From the NCBI GenBank assembly GCA_947044365.1, contig OX345636.1, positions 8,886,001 to 8,950,000 of the forward strand: a stretch of 64,000 nt of DNA, in the 5' to 3' direction. Made by a program: the position numbers and the translations under genes. Positions 11,925 to 23,796 of the stretch are shown piece after piece; positions within the stretch are counted from its first letter, which is position 1; each line of letters begins with the position of its first letter. The notes under the pieces were generated by a model. The model worked only from the letters and a program-made list of their open reading frames with translations. It made no database searches and had not been told where the DNA came from. The DNA comes from Petrosia ficiformis. Taxonomy: Eukaryota; Porifera; Demospongiae; Haplosclerida; Petrosiidae.

Positions 11925-14522
11925 ATCTATTATGTACTAGTGTGTCATCTATTATGTACTTGTGTGTCGTGTACTATGCACTCATTGATACACTGCTACA
12001 TCATGGATGACACACTAGTACATAATAATTATGCTAGTACATATATACTACATACTATACTATTACATGTATGTACTTGTGTGTAGTGTACTATGCACTC
12101 ATAGATACACTGCTACATGATGGATGACACACTAGTACATAATAATTATGCTAGTACATATACAGTACATATCAGATGCAACTTAAGAGACACACGCGTT
12201 CTACACGCAATGTAAACGCGAGCGTCGAAAATTGGTACGCGTTCGTCGTAAATCTACACGCGTTCGTAGTTAAACCCGCACGCGTACGCGTTCACGTGTG
12301 GGTATACACGTACACGTACACGCGTTTATATCGCACGGGTTTAATATGCACGCACGCGCGTGTTTATATAACGCACGCGTTTGTAGCTCCAGTCAAACGC
12401 GTTTGCCAAAAATGCATACACGTTCGCTGAAATTGCGTACGCGTTCGCTAAAATTGCGTACGCGTTCAACACGAGTTTACCTCTTAAGTTGCATCTGATA
12501 TGTACTGTATACTACATACTATACTATTACATGTATGTACTTGTGTGTCGTGTACTGTGCACTCATTGATACACTGCTACATCATGGATGACACACTAGT
12601 ACATAATAATTATGCTAGTACATATATACTACATACTATACTATTACATGTATGTACTAGTGTGTCGTGTACTATGCACTCATTGATACACTGCTACATC
12701 ATGGATGACACACTAGTACATAATAATTATGCTAGTACATATATACTACATACTATACTATTACATGTATGTACTAGTGTGTCGTGTACTATGTACTCAT
12801 TGATACACTGCTACATGTACATCATGGATGACACACTAGTACATAATAATTATGCTAGTACATATATACTATATACTATACTATTACATGTATGTACTAG
12901 TGTGTCGTGTACTATGCACTCATTGATACACTGCTACATCATGGATGACACACTAGTACATAATAATTATGCTAGTACATATATACTACATACTATACTA
13001 TTACATGTATGTACTAGTGTGTCGTGTACTATGCACTCATTGATACACTGCTACATCATGGATGACACACTAGTACATAATAATTATACTAGTACATATA
13101 TACTACATACTATACTATTACATGTATGTACTAGTGTGTCGTGTACTGTGCACTCATTGATACACTGCTACATCATGGATGACACACTAGTACATAATAA
13201 TTATGCTAGTACATATATACTACATACTATACTATTACATGTATGTACTAGTGTGTCGTGTACTATGCACTCATTGATACACTGCTACATGATGGATGAC
13301 ACACTAGTACATAATAATTATGCTAGTACATATATACTATATACTATACTATTACATGTATGTACTAGTGTGTCGTGTACTATGCACTCATTGATACACT
13401 GCTACATCATGGATGACACACTAGTACATAATAATTATGCTAGTACATATATACTACATACTATACTATTACATGTATGTACTAGTGTGTAGTGTACTAT
13501 GCACTCATTGATACACTGCTACATGATGGATGACACACTAGTACATAATAATTATACTAGTACATATATACTACATACTTTACTATTACATGTATGTACT
13601 AGTGTGTAGTGTACTATGCACTCATTGATACACTGCTACATCATGGATCACACACTAGTACATAATAATTATACTAGTACATATATACTACATACTGTAC
13701 TATTACATGTATGTACTAGTGTGTCATGTACTATGCACTCATTGATACACTGCTACATGATGGATGACACACTAGTACATAATAATTATGCTAGTACATA
13801 TATACTACATACTATACTATTACATGTATGTACTAGTGTGTCGTGTACTATACACTCATTGATACACTACTACATGATGGATGACACACTAGTACATAAT
13901 AATTATGCTAGTACATAATTATATACTATATACTATACTATTACATGTATGTACTTGTGTGTCGTGTACTATGCACTCATTGATACACTGCTACATGATG
14001 GATGACACACTAGTACATAATAATTATACTAGTACATATATACTATATACTATACTATTACATGTACATGTATGTACTTGTGTGTCGTGTACTATGCACT
14101 CATTGATACACTGCTACATCATGGATGACACACTAGTACATAATAATTATACTAGTACATATATACTACATACTATACTATTACATGTACATGTATGTAC
14201 TTGTGTGTCGTGTACTATGCACTCATTGATACACTGCTACATCATGGATGACACACTAGTACATAATAATTATACTAGTACATATATACTACATACTTTA
14301 CTATTACATGTATGTACTAGTGTGTAGTGTACTATGCACTCATTGATACACTGCTACATCATGGATGACACACTAGTACATAATAATTATACTAGTACAT
14401 ATATACTACATACTATACTATTACATGTATGTACTTGTGTGTCGTGTACTATGCACTGATTGATACACTGCTACATCATGGATGACACACTAGTACATAA
14501 CAATTATGCTAGTACATACAAC
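11925..14522. repeat. 117-bp satellite array, about 20 units
   Basis: Each unit carries GTACTAGTGTGTC and, after about 40 bases, its inverse GACACACTAGTAC, so each unit can fold into a 13-bp stem. Unit length (117 = 3 x 39) keeps one frame open across many units, which explains the 330-residue and similar open frames. These are not genes. Units differ by scattered substitutions (C/T at the GTGTGTCGTG site, GCTAG/ACTAG) and short ATGTAC insertions. One MITE interrupts the array. Confidence 0.95.
12163..12507. mobile_element. TA-flanked MITE with ACGCGT-rich core, inserted in the satellite
   Basis: Terminal inverted repeats of about 27 bp (CAGTACATATCAGATGCAAC at the left, its inverse at the right) are flanked by a TA duplication. 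Neighbouring satellite units show the uninterrupted site. The roughly 290-bp core is strikingly CpG-rich for this AT-rich window and holds ten ACGCGT hexamers plus many ACGCG and ACACG variants. TA target and CAGT ends suggest a Tc1/mariner derivative. It has no transposase. Confidence 0.85.
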
Positions 14523-15695
14523 ATACAAAATCTTCTATATTTATGTACTGGTATTATAATTGATTATTTAATAAATATGTTTATGATAATATCCAATACT
14601 AAACAAAGGATCAGTACATTGGACCATCTTATCACAAACATGCTATATAATAATATTAGTAGCCATATACATGTATGTGTCATAGCAATTTGCTATAGAC
14701 ACTTGCTACATGTATGTACATTTTGCTACTTCCACACACACAGATCTCTAATAAAGCAACTAGATGCTGTTTTTTGACGCAAATTGCAATATTGAGGATA
14801 CTGATGTCCTAGTAGAAGCTGAAGCTAATCATAATGGAGGGAGGTTAGTACCTATATACATGTATAACAGTAGCCCATGAAAGAATAAACTGTTCAATGA
14901 TATGTAGGAGTGTTTGACATCTGTATTACACACTGTACTAGTTTTTTTTTTATATACACACAAGGGTTTTCATAATTCCCAAAATTTGTTTCAATTGTCA
15001 ACCCATTGTGTCTGATAAATGAAATGTAATTGATAATCAAATATCACAAAACATTCATACATGTCAACCCAACAAGTGTTTAGGAGTACATAATATATTA
15101 AATGTTCACTATTATCAGATATAGAGTATGTTATGATAGGATGATTAGTATATAAAATTATACATTGTCCATGGTTGCCATGGAAACATTGTACTCCCAT
15201 TTTAGTAGCTAATCACATGTACATATTAGTGTTACACCGATAAGATGATATGTAATCGGTATCTGCTGATATTCGCATATCAGCGCTGGATCGGTATCGA
15301 CTTTTAATTATCCGATACATTATTTTTAACCCTTTAAGTCACAAAATTAAATTAAAGTTAATTAATTACCAAAAAATACTGGGCGGGGTTTTTAATAAGT
15401 ACTTCTTTTTACCTTTATACATGTAACTCTCACATTTTGTAAAACTTTGGATTCAAACTTACTTTGTTGGAAAGGTGAGTTGTTAGACAAGCTATGCATG
15501 TAAAATTTAAGTTTCGCTATTAGCAGGAAGAGGGTATGGTGAGCTGTTGAATGCATAGTAGTTCCAAGGCCAACGCCCACATCTATACTCGCTCATGTAA
15601 CTTCCACATTTTAAATGACACAACTATTTAAAAGAAGCTGGTAATTATCATTCATATTTTTAATACTCAATTATTATGTACATGTATTGTATTTG
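14523..15695. other. Non-coding, partly duplicated sequence
   Basis: The 14,941-15,090 block (CAAGGGTTTTCATAATTCCC, then a TTGTCAACCCATTGTGTCTG segment) recurs inverted at 54,850-54,970. The stretch 15,230-15,620 includes a more GC-rich part (TCGGTATCTGCTGATATTCG and GGGCGGGGTTTTT) that is probably another repeat. No gene apart from one weak exon candidate. Confidence 0.5.
14764..14843 (+). CDS. Weak candidate first exon
   Basis: An ATG opens a frame with protein-like composition (FFDANCNIEDTDVLVEAEA) that runs to a GTTAGT donor. No domain is recognised and no following exon was found. The inverted duplicate near 55,050 keeps the donor-side sequence but not the coding-like part. It may be an exon remnant or chance. 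Confidence 0.2.
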
Positions 15696-15865
15696 CAGGG
15701 GTTTGGAAACATTAACCCAACAACCGGACATTTTGACCTATTTTCACCACTATTGTTCTTGACCTGACCTCCATATACTTTGTATGCAGTTTGGTTTCAA
15801 TTTACCAGACATTCACTAAGTTTTTCGGACAATGTCCTGTATAACTGGCTATTTTCACACCACTG
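15696..15865. mobile_element. hAT-type MITE, 8-bp target duplication
   Basis: The 170-bp element has ends CAGGGGTTTGGAAA and ATTTTCACACCACTG (imperfect inverted repeats) between two perfect TGTATTTG copies. The duplicated paralogous regions at 53.7 kb (inverted) and 62.88 kb carry the site without the insert, which proves the boundaries. An 8-bp duplication and CAG termini point to hAT. Confidence 0.9.
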
Positions 15866-16689
15866 TGTATTTGTATTGACCTCTTCATGATGAGATCATG
15901 TAGATATAATCAAAGGTTAATATTAATGTAAATAATGTTACAGACATGCTAAGTGAGCGTTGATTTTGCTGGTTTATCTACTGTTCATGTGCTTAGTTCA
16001 GTTAAGTATTTGAGAAGATAGAAACAGCTAGTTTTGAAGTAATTAGTACAATATGTTGTATATAGTATATTATATATTGGCCCAAACAGTGGTCTGGTGA
16101 AAACAATCCCAACACGAATAGTGGATATATTCACACCATGTTTGTGAACTGATCAAATGTAATTTTTATCAAATGTTTACTATTAGATGTTTTCTATAGT
16201 AAGCTCTGTTTAGAGGTTTAATTGCATTCCTTTGAACATGTCAAAGGGAAATGGCATTGCATAGAGTAGTGCAGCACCTCTCTTCAACTCCTTAGCTAGA
16301 ACCTTGCATTAATCTTCTCAATAGGAGAGATGTATATCTGAACTAACAATTTGAGTTTACATATACAGAGTGTAATGAATGTTATTTCTAAATGAGGCTT
16401 TTAATTTGTGCTCTGAAGTGCCACATTAAGATTGATGATTTTGTATCACATGACATGTCACATGGTTGGCTATAATTTTCATTATACTAGTAATATTTAT
16501 ATTTATAATTCATAAAGCGGTTATATTGTACATGTAAGTTAATGATACACATGTACATGTGTATATGTAGTTGACATGATACATGTATAATATCTTCAGA
16601 CAGCTAAGAATAACTCTACATGATATTATTATCAAAATTTGAATAATTGTTAATAATTTGTTTTATAAGTTATATCAAGTAGTTAGAGA
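15866..16689. other. Non-coding segment shared with 53.5 and 62.9 kb
   Basis: Sequence around GATGAGATCATGTAGATATA and TTTGAGAAGATAGAAACAGC to about 16,045 has related copies at 53,570-53,800 (inverted) and 62,880-63,060. The remainder shows no gene. Confidence 0.55.
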
Positions 16690-17237
16690 CAGACATGGAG
16701 CGAAGCACTTTAGAAAGTGCTCAAGCATAATCTGAAGTATACAATAAAGTGCTTGAAGCTGTGAACTGGTAGTTGAACAGGTGCAAGTGCTTTGAGCACA
16801 AGCTGAAGCACCCTGAAAGTGCTTCAAACATAATTTTAGCACATTTCTAATTAAACCAAGCCAAAAAAGAAGTTTTTAGATTTTTGTTACATGTACATTA
16901 TTTTTATAAACATTTCTTTTGAAAAGTACTGTCTTTAATTTGGCATCATTCAGTCCGAAACAGCTTCTAGCTACGCTATAAAGTCATGGTAATTACACAT
17001 TTTTAAAACTATCGGCCTGATACATGTATATATTTAAAAGTAATTTATAAAACCATTTTGAAGCATTTCTGCTTAACAAGCACTTAATTGTACTTCATAA
17101 GCACTTTTAACAAAAAGTGCTTAAGCATAAGCACAAGCACTTTACCAGAAAAATGATCAAGAGTACCTTCAAGCACTGCAAAAAATGTGATTGAAGCACT
17201 TTTAAGTACAAGCACATTTGTGCTCACTCCATATCTG
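16690..17237. mobile_element. hAT-like MITE with internal AAGCACTTT repeats
   Basis: Imperfect ends CAGACATGGAGCGAAGC and GCTCACTCCATATCTG are flanked by near-identical 8-mers, GTTAGAGA and GTTTGAGA. The subterminal regions are packed with AAGCACTTT/AAAGTGCTT motifs on both sides, as hAT transposase-binding arrays often are. No coding capacity. Confidence 0.65.
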
Positions 17238-17904
17238 GTTTGAGATACATGTAGTCTTGTCTCCACTACCCATACTAAAGATATCTGGTGACTTTAATTG
17301 AATTTCTTGTCATTTGATACTAAAAAGTATCACTGAAAAGATGATGGATCACTACAGAGAATAACTGTATTGTAGCACTTTATTATTTTATTTACAAAAC
17401 TATGCTTTTTATAGACTTGATAAACAAGTAATTTTCTTTAACATTGTTATGACATCACAAATCTGATTGGTTAGCCAGAAATCTGCTCAATAACAAGAAA
17501 CTATACTGAAGTCACCAGTTGACCTTTTACTAATTAAGAGCATGAGCTTTTGGGGATGAGACTATGTTTGAGTAAGGATCTGATGAACTGTGTGATGTTT
17601 TTTGTCTGCTATATAAACTGTAATCTTCATTTCAGTACAATAATAATTGATAAATCACAAATACTTTGGGCTGACCTAGTATTAGCTTTCATGCTATTTT
17701 GTACTAGTCCCTTTCTTTGCATAAATGATTTGTTAATTGTAATGGAGAAGCTCCACCTAAACTACATGTAGTCACACCACTTGAGTTATATCTAGTGATC
17801 TTCTATCAATTTCTTGGTTATGTTGACTCAGTATACAGGGAATCATGCACATCATTCAAATTTAAATTCAAGTACATTTTAAGTTAGCCTGTTTATATGG
17901 GCAT

Positions 17905-18020
17905 ATGAGATGTTTGATTCGGATTTGGACCCTGCCAGCTGGGCTGGAACACAGAGTATCGTGGGTTCGAATCCCACCTGAGGCAACTCTCATTTTTCAT
18001 TTTTCCATTGCCTCAGGTGT
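17905..18020 (+). repeat. tRNA-derived SINE-like element
   Basis: An RNA polymerase III B box (GTGGGTTCGAATCCCAC, core at 17,963-17,974) follows a weak A box (TGCCAGCTGGGC). No acceptor stem for a functional tRNA is formed. Directly downstream CACCTGAGGCAA and TTGCCTCAGGTG make a hairpin, then a CTTT-rich tail. The tail part alone recurs at about 39,465-39,560. Confidence 0.55.
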
Positions 18021-20031
18021 CTTTCTTTCTTTCTTTTTTTCTTTCTACATCTCCTGTAACATCGTGTACAATGTACATTTATGTTGTAATGTCATCAAAA
18101 TATCACATGACTAGATGTGTACATGTACTGTACATATGTTGAAGTTCATCACTAATGACTATATACATGTACTATTCTTTATTGTGACTCAGGCTTGTCT
18201 CAATTAGAGATGTATGTATATGTATGTGTAATAGTATAATGATACCATATAAGGAAATGATATCTCATATAATTATGAACAAGGAAAGGTGTGTCTTAAT
18301 AACTATAAATCTCATCAAACATTGTTTTGTTTTTAATTACGTAATATATAAATGCATTCTTCATATATGTACATGTATTTAAACCACACCCATCAAGAAT
18401 AATAATATTCATGAGCTAAAACGTTTGCACAATCTTTTCAGTGTCTCTGTTCATAGTGATACACTGATACACAGTATATAATGTTGATACTAATAATCAA
18501 TACTCAGTAATGAACACTCTCTTCTTGTATTTTATATAACTTATTTTGTGTGTTTAATAGTATACATGTACATGTACAATATAAAAGAATCAAATCAGAC
18601 TGTTTATTTTCCTTTAAAACTCTTTTGTGTTTGCATGTCCTGATATCAATACTAATATCATATATACTGGTTGCATGGTTAGTACTGCTACTTATTAATC
18701 ACATGTTTTAATTAAGTACATACTACATCCTTTATCAATATTTATACCACACATACATGTTAAACACATGTGTATAATGTACATGTACATGTGCATAATT
18801 GTCACATTGTTTCTATATTACTTGTTAGACACAGGAGTATATCGACAAGATTATGAGTTGTCTGGAGTGTGTATGTACACATGTCCTTTTTCATTGTATA
18901 AGTACATGTATATGTATGTACACATGTCTTTTTACATTATACATGTACATGTACATGTATGTAGACATGCCTTTTTACATTATACGTGTACATGTACATG
19001 TATGTACACATGTACACGTACTTGTACATGTGTTTATACATGTACAGCTATATAAACTTCTGTTGATGTGTATACAAAGACAAAGAATCTTTTCTTTGCT
19101 CTTGCAACTGTTTCTCTAATTATAGTGGAACATAACTACAACTGAAAGCTATATTATTGTAACGCAATTGAACAGAACTTGTTAACCATACTATAAACAA
19201 GATATATTTCTGTACAGGATGATGTAATCAGTATTTACTTATACTTCAATTTGCGAATCCTTCATTTTGTGTGACATAAGAAGTCTTCATGTACTATAGG
19301 TTTGTGGATATAATGTGCTTGTATTGGGACCAGGATAAATATTCACAAAGGTTGTAATATTTCTGCATATATACTGACCTTTGAATGTAAATATTCACAT
19401 TCAAAGGGTATAGCTTTACTAAATGCATATTACATGTACATGTATGTATGTTAACCACACCCCTCAAGTATAATTCATGAACTAAATACTGTACATGTAC
19501 TAGTTCATGCAATTTTAATAATGTGTGTAATAAGTAATAGTTAGAACACACTTTACAGTGATTACGTGTTGAGTTTACATAATGCACAATTCCAAGGCGA
19601 GTGCGTTATGTAAATGAGACATGCTCAAATGCTACATTGAAACACACAATGCACTGTCAAGTGTGTTCTAAGTGATTTATTGATGATCTGGTGAACTATC
19701 ACTGTTGGAAGCAGCTTCATTAGTAGAGGTGAGCAAAATGGGCAATAACTACTTCTTGCACACAAAAGTGTGCAATAAGTGATTTATTGGTCAATCACGT
19801 GACGCATTATCTGCACTTTGATTGGCCACAGGTCACATGATCAGCAAAAATATCATGTAACTACAAAGGGTATATATACTTGGATTACTACAGTGATGAT
19901 TCTGTTGACCAGATAGGAACATAATTTCTGTATTATAATAATTATCTTCACTATTGTTAAGTCTTAATTTGAATATAACAAGTTATAAAACAGTATATAC
20001 TACACTGAGTGTAATGTAACAATTATATTAC
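18021..20031. other. AT-rich sequence with dense ACATGT repeats
   Basis: Tandem ACATGT/TGTACA palindromes cluster at 18,770-19,030 and produce spurious cysteine/tyrosine-rich open frames. A small terminal exon for the adjacent TRAF-like gene could lie at 19,833-19,927 on the minus strand (phase-compatible acceptor, stop TGA), but this is weak. Confidence 0.5.
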
Positions 20032-22918
20032 CTGTTGATAAAGTGATTTTGTGTATTTCAATGCACAAAGTATCATTTCGTAGATATGCACAGTTATTTT
20101 CCTGGTCAAAGTGTAGGTTATCGTGAGATATTAAATGGCAACCCCACCCCGGTGCTCTTTCTCCTTCAATAACTCTTGATCTACATTCAATGTCAATACT
20201 CTCATTGAAGTAAAATATTTTCTCCACATGTTGTTTATCCTCCTTCCAGTTGAGTAGTTGTATAGTGATATCACCTTTGAATGGCCATTGTAGATATTGA
20301 TCATTTTCTCCCTTCATCAGACACACAAACATGGAAACATGTGAGCCTTCATGATCACCATCCCCATTTGCATACACTTCTAACTGCAACTTATAGCCAC
20401 CTTTTCTGGTATAGAATGGTGGACTATAGAATGTATTGTTAAGTTTCTTGTGTTCAGGAAAGTTAACTATGTTTATTATAAATGGTGAAATAGACTTTGT
20501 AGTTTTAGGAGGAGGAGGATACCAAATGGGAACTACAATTCCTATTAATTATGAGAATGAAATGATAATAATTCATTAAAGGAGTTATTAATCATCTAGA
20601 ATGGACATTGTAATGATTAAAATTATGATGTTATCAGTTGTGAAATTCTTATGGATGTTTAATTGCAGCACATCTTACCAACACAATAATATTATCAGTT
20701 AAATGAATTACATATTCCTGAAGGACATTTGTTGGGATTCAGTAATCTGCTATGTCGATAATGGTTATTTATATAGCGGATTTAGCAACAAGTGATATTG
20801 TTCATTTGAAATTATGTACATGTGCATTCAGTACAAGGCCTAGGATGGTCTTGTACTGAATACACATGTGTGTAATTTCAAACTTAACTTATAACTGTTT
20901 ATATTTGTATACATATATTTTCATGCTAAGCAGAGGGAGGTCTTCATACAATGTAATTATATATGTTTTGATATTGAATGTACTAATCCCACCACTTGTT
21001 AAAATCAATAGACAAGTCTATCTTTTTAACAAAGAATCTCATAGTCCTGGTCTAACAGGTGTTCAACACACTAATCTGCAGACTCTCTAATTCTTTGTTT
21101 GCTTGCACAGTGTAAGTACATGTGATCACATTATTGTAGAAGTATGTATTTTGGGAGAGTGTTTTACCTACTCATAACCACTTCAGTGTACTGTATGCGT
21201 GTTTGTATAATACTACACAGATAAAATTCCTTATATGGAAGTTTTTGTAAATATATTTAGACAGTCAGTTTTCCCAGTGTTGGATGCTACATTTGTGAAA
21301 TCAATATTCATAAGCTTCTGATAATACATTAATACTGTACTAATATATTTATTGTTGTTTGATTATTATGAAAATTATACCTCCTGTATCACATGTGATG
21401 ATTGATGAGAAATGATATTTACAAGTGTCAGAAAGGACTACCAAATATTTATTAATTATTGTTGACCACACATAATTATATTCCCACTTCACGACTCTAA
21501 ATGTAAAATAATCAGATTCTATAACTTGCATAGCTGCAGATAAGACATTCATTTTTACTGACAGGTTTAGAGAATATGTGCTAGTTTTGAATTATGCACT
21601 TTAACATTGAGTATGGTTAAAATGTCAGTAAATACAAATATACAATACCTTTCATTCGTGATAACTGTTGTTTCAATTGTAGTATTCTACGAGAATTGTG
21701 TAAATCATTGGTTTGTATTTGTGCTAGTATTTCTTCATGATCTCTAGTTATTTTTTCCTCTAGCTTCCTCAGTTCTCTGAGCTCTTCTTCCATCAGCTGG
21801 TGTAGCTTATCTGCCCTTTCGCACAGCATTTTAATCTCCCTCATCATTACTTCCTTGCCTTCCATAAACTCATTTTCCATTTCTCTTCCATATTTCTCAT
21901 ACGCTTCTTCTAATATCGCTTCACACTCTTCCTCTGTAACATCCTCTAGTAACATCATCAGCTCATCTGGAACTGTCTGGACTATTTCTTTTCTGCTTGC
22001 TTCAACCTTCCCTTGCAGCATATCAATTTCCTCTTGTATTATATTGGTTTCACTAGTTGTCTCCTCCACATATAGACACTCATTAGTAAGGTGTCTCTCT
22101 TGATCACCTAGCTCTCCCACCCATTCACACCCTTTCTCATTGTTTGTACAACGAAGTCTCAATTTCAATAGTTCACCATGTTGTTTTCTATTAAATATGT
22201 TAGCATACTCTTTTGTATTACAAGAGGGACATGACTGTTTATTTGCTCTAGTATGTTCTATACACACCTGAAAATATCAATGATTATTTAATAATTAATA
22301 TTATTAGTTATGATTTGTTTATATAGCAATCATGATTATTTTCATGTTGTACTGAGTATTCTATATGTGACTGAGCAAGTGAAAATCTGTCTTATTTCAA
22401 TTTCAAGTTTTAATGTTCAACTGCTTGTTTTTCAGCCAACTAGTGCCAGAATCTAACTAAATTTTCTATCTAAGAATTTATCTTGGTTGTTGGAAAGTTT
22501 TGTAAGTTTTGCTTATAAGAAAACTGAAAAATAATCAATAATTGAAATAGGACTGTTCTTTGCATGCGCAGCATGGAGCTAACAGCCCTTCATAATGTGT
22601 TTCAATAGCAGAAACAAACAGCACTATAATATTACAATAAGCATGAGGTACATGTATGTCTAGTAATTAAATTATAGTTCTGTAAAATAATAATTGTCGT
22701 TTTGGATTAGTTCACTGGTTAGAATTCTTCATAATAGTGATAATTATACTCACTCGACAAATAGGAGTTCCACAACACACTAATACATGTGATTCTCTAA
22801 CTACTAACAGACACACTGGACAATGAGGTGATTCTGGAGGAAGATCAAGAAAGAGATAATCTTCATATCCACCAGTAGGTAGTGATTCATGAACAGTGAT
22901 ATTAGAAATAGCCATCAT
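20032..22918 (-). CDS. TRAF-like protein: RING, zf-TRAF, coiled coil, MATH
   Basis: This resembles a TNF-receptor-associated factor, a cytoplasmic adaptor and potential ubiquitin ligase. Three exons are seen: 22,754-22,918, 21,649-22,267 and 20,032-20,541, with consensus splice sites and matching phases (0, then 1), giving about 431 residues. Domains in order are a RING (about 31-75, CPVC ... CRVC ... CPSC), a TRAF-type zinc finger (about 92-120, RLRCTNNEKGCEW with HLTNEC), a charged helical coiled coil (about 125-255), and a MATH domain with GYKLQLEVYANG and LLNWKEDKQHVE. In the RING, the position expected to hold the zinc-ligand His reads CCGTPIC, so E3 activity is doubtful. The MATH exon ends at a phase-1 donor rather than a stop, so at least one more exon lies downstream: either a short tail near 19.9 kb or the next MATH exon at 10.2 kb. 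Confidence 0.85.
20807..20880. repeat. 74-bp hairpin
   Basis: Arms of about 31 bp (containing TTCAGTACAAG and CTTGTACTGAA) flank a 12-base loop and lie in the intron between the MATH and coiled-coil exons of the TRAF-like gene. Confidence 0.7.
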
Positions 22919-23199
22919 AGGAAGTGTAGTATACTATGACACACCCAAACTACCTAATCTAGTTATGTATTTCACACTCTACTATTATCTAATCATAAGT
23001 GTACACTCAACATCATGAAAAGATAAACATCATCTTTACTATAATTATATCATTATTAGAAATATGAAATGTAATATTGAAATTAGTATAACACAAACTG
23101 CAATAGATAAATTTACTATCATTGATTTAGTATTATTGAATAATACATTATACACATTATAACAAGATTAAAGCCAGTACAGTGAGCATTTAGTATTCA

Positions 23200-23375
23200 T
23201 TATAATATTATATTATCTTGAAGTTGATTGTAGTCCATCTCTAGGTCAATATCAGATGCTGTATATATAATTATGATAGGGTTATAATAATTATATTTAT
23301 TATGAAAATCATTTTCTTACTTTCAAATGTGTATTGTTGATGATGAATATCTTGAGAAATAATTATCTTGCATAT
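23200..23375 (-). CDS. Candidate 3'-terminal exon pair of an unseen gene
   Basis: Two short segments, 23,321-23,375 and 23,200-23,258, have a TTTCAG acceptor, a GTAAGA donor and a TATACAG acceptor. They join in phase 1 to a frame ending in TAA (tail SDIDLEMDYNQLQ). They would be the last exons of a minus-strand gene upstream of the TRAF-like gene, but no earlier exon was found and no family is recognised. Confidence 0.3.
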
Positions 23376-23796
23376 CTGAAAATTATAAAACCATTTACTA
23401 CAAAGTATAATGAGAATTTATTATAGTACATTATAATTATAATGTATTACAATACCATGGTACATGGGCAATACATAGGGCACAAAAGAAGAGTTAATTA
23501 CTTTACAGTTTACATAAAGGGAATACTTGTCTCCAGTTTCAAGTGTTACAGTAGATAATTCAAGTGTACTAAGTGTTTGTTTTCAGTTTGTCTCCTCCCT
23601 ACATCACTTGTAAAGACTTCCTTTTGTGAACCTTAATTGTATTCCATTGATAAATTTTATAATAACTATGGAGATATTTAGAGTTAGATGATGCTGTGGG
23701 AAATGTTGTCTTGTGCTTCAGCCCTTGACCACATTTCCCACAGATGGTAATCTACCTCTAGTGTGAGATATTCTATACTTACTAATATAAATTATT

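Noticed and set aside
12500..14327. Long open frames (330, 140, 100 codons) on the plus strand
   Set aside because: They are the 117-bp satellite read in frame (39-residue periodic peptide). No domain, and the frame breaks wherever a unit has an indel.
11925..14522. CRISPR array
   Set aside because: Units are contiguous near-identical 117-bp repeats without unique spacers, in a eukaryotic context.
17905..18020. A functional tRNA gene
   Set aside because: A B box is present, but no acceptor stem pairs with the 3' part and the A box is weak. A SINE-like derivative is more likely.
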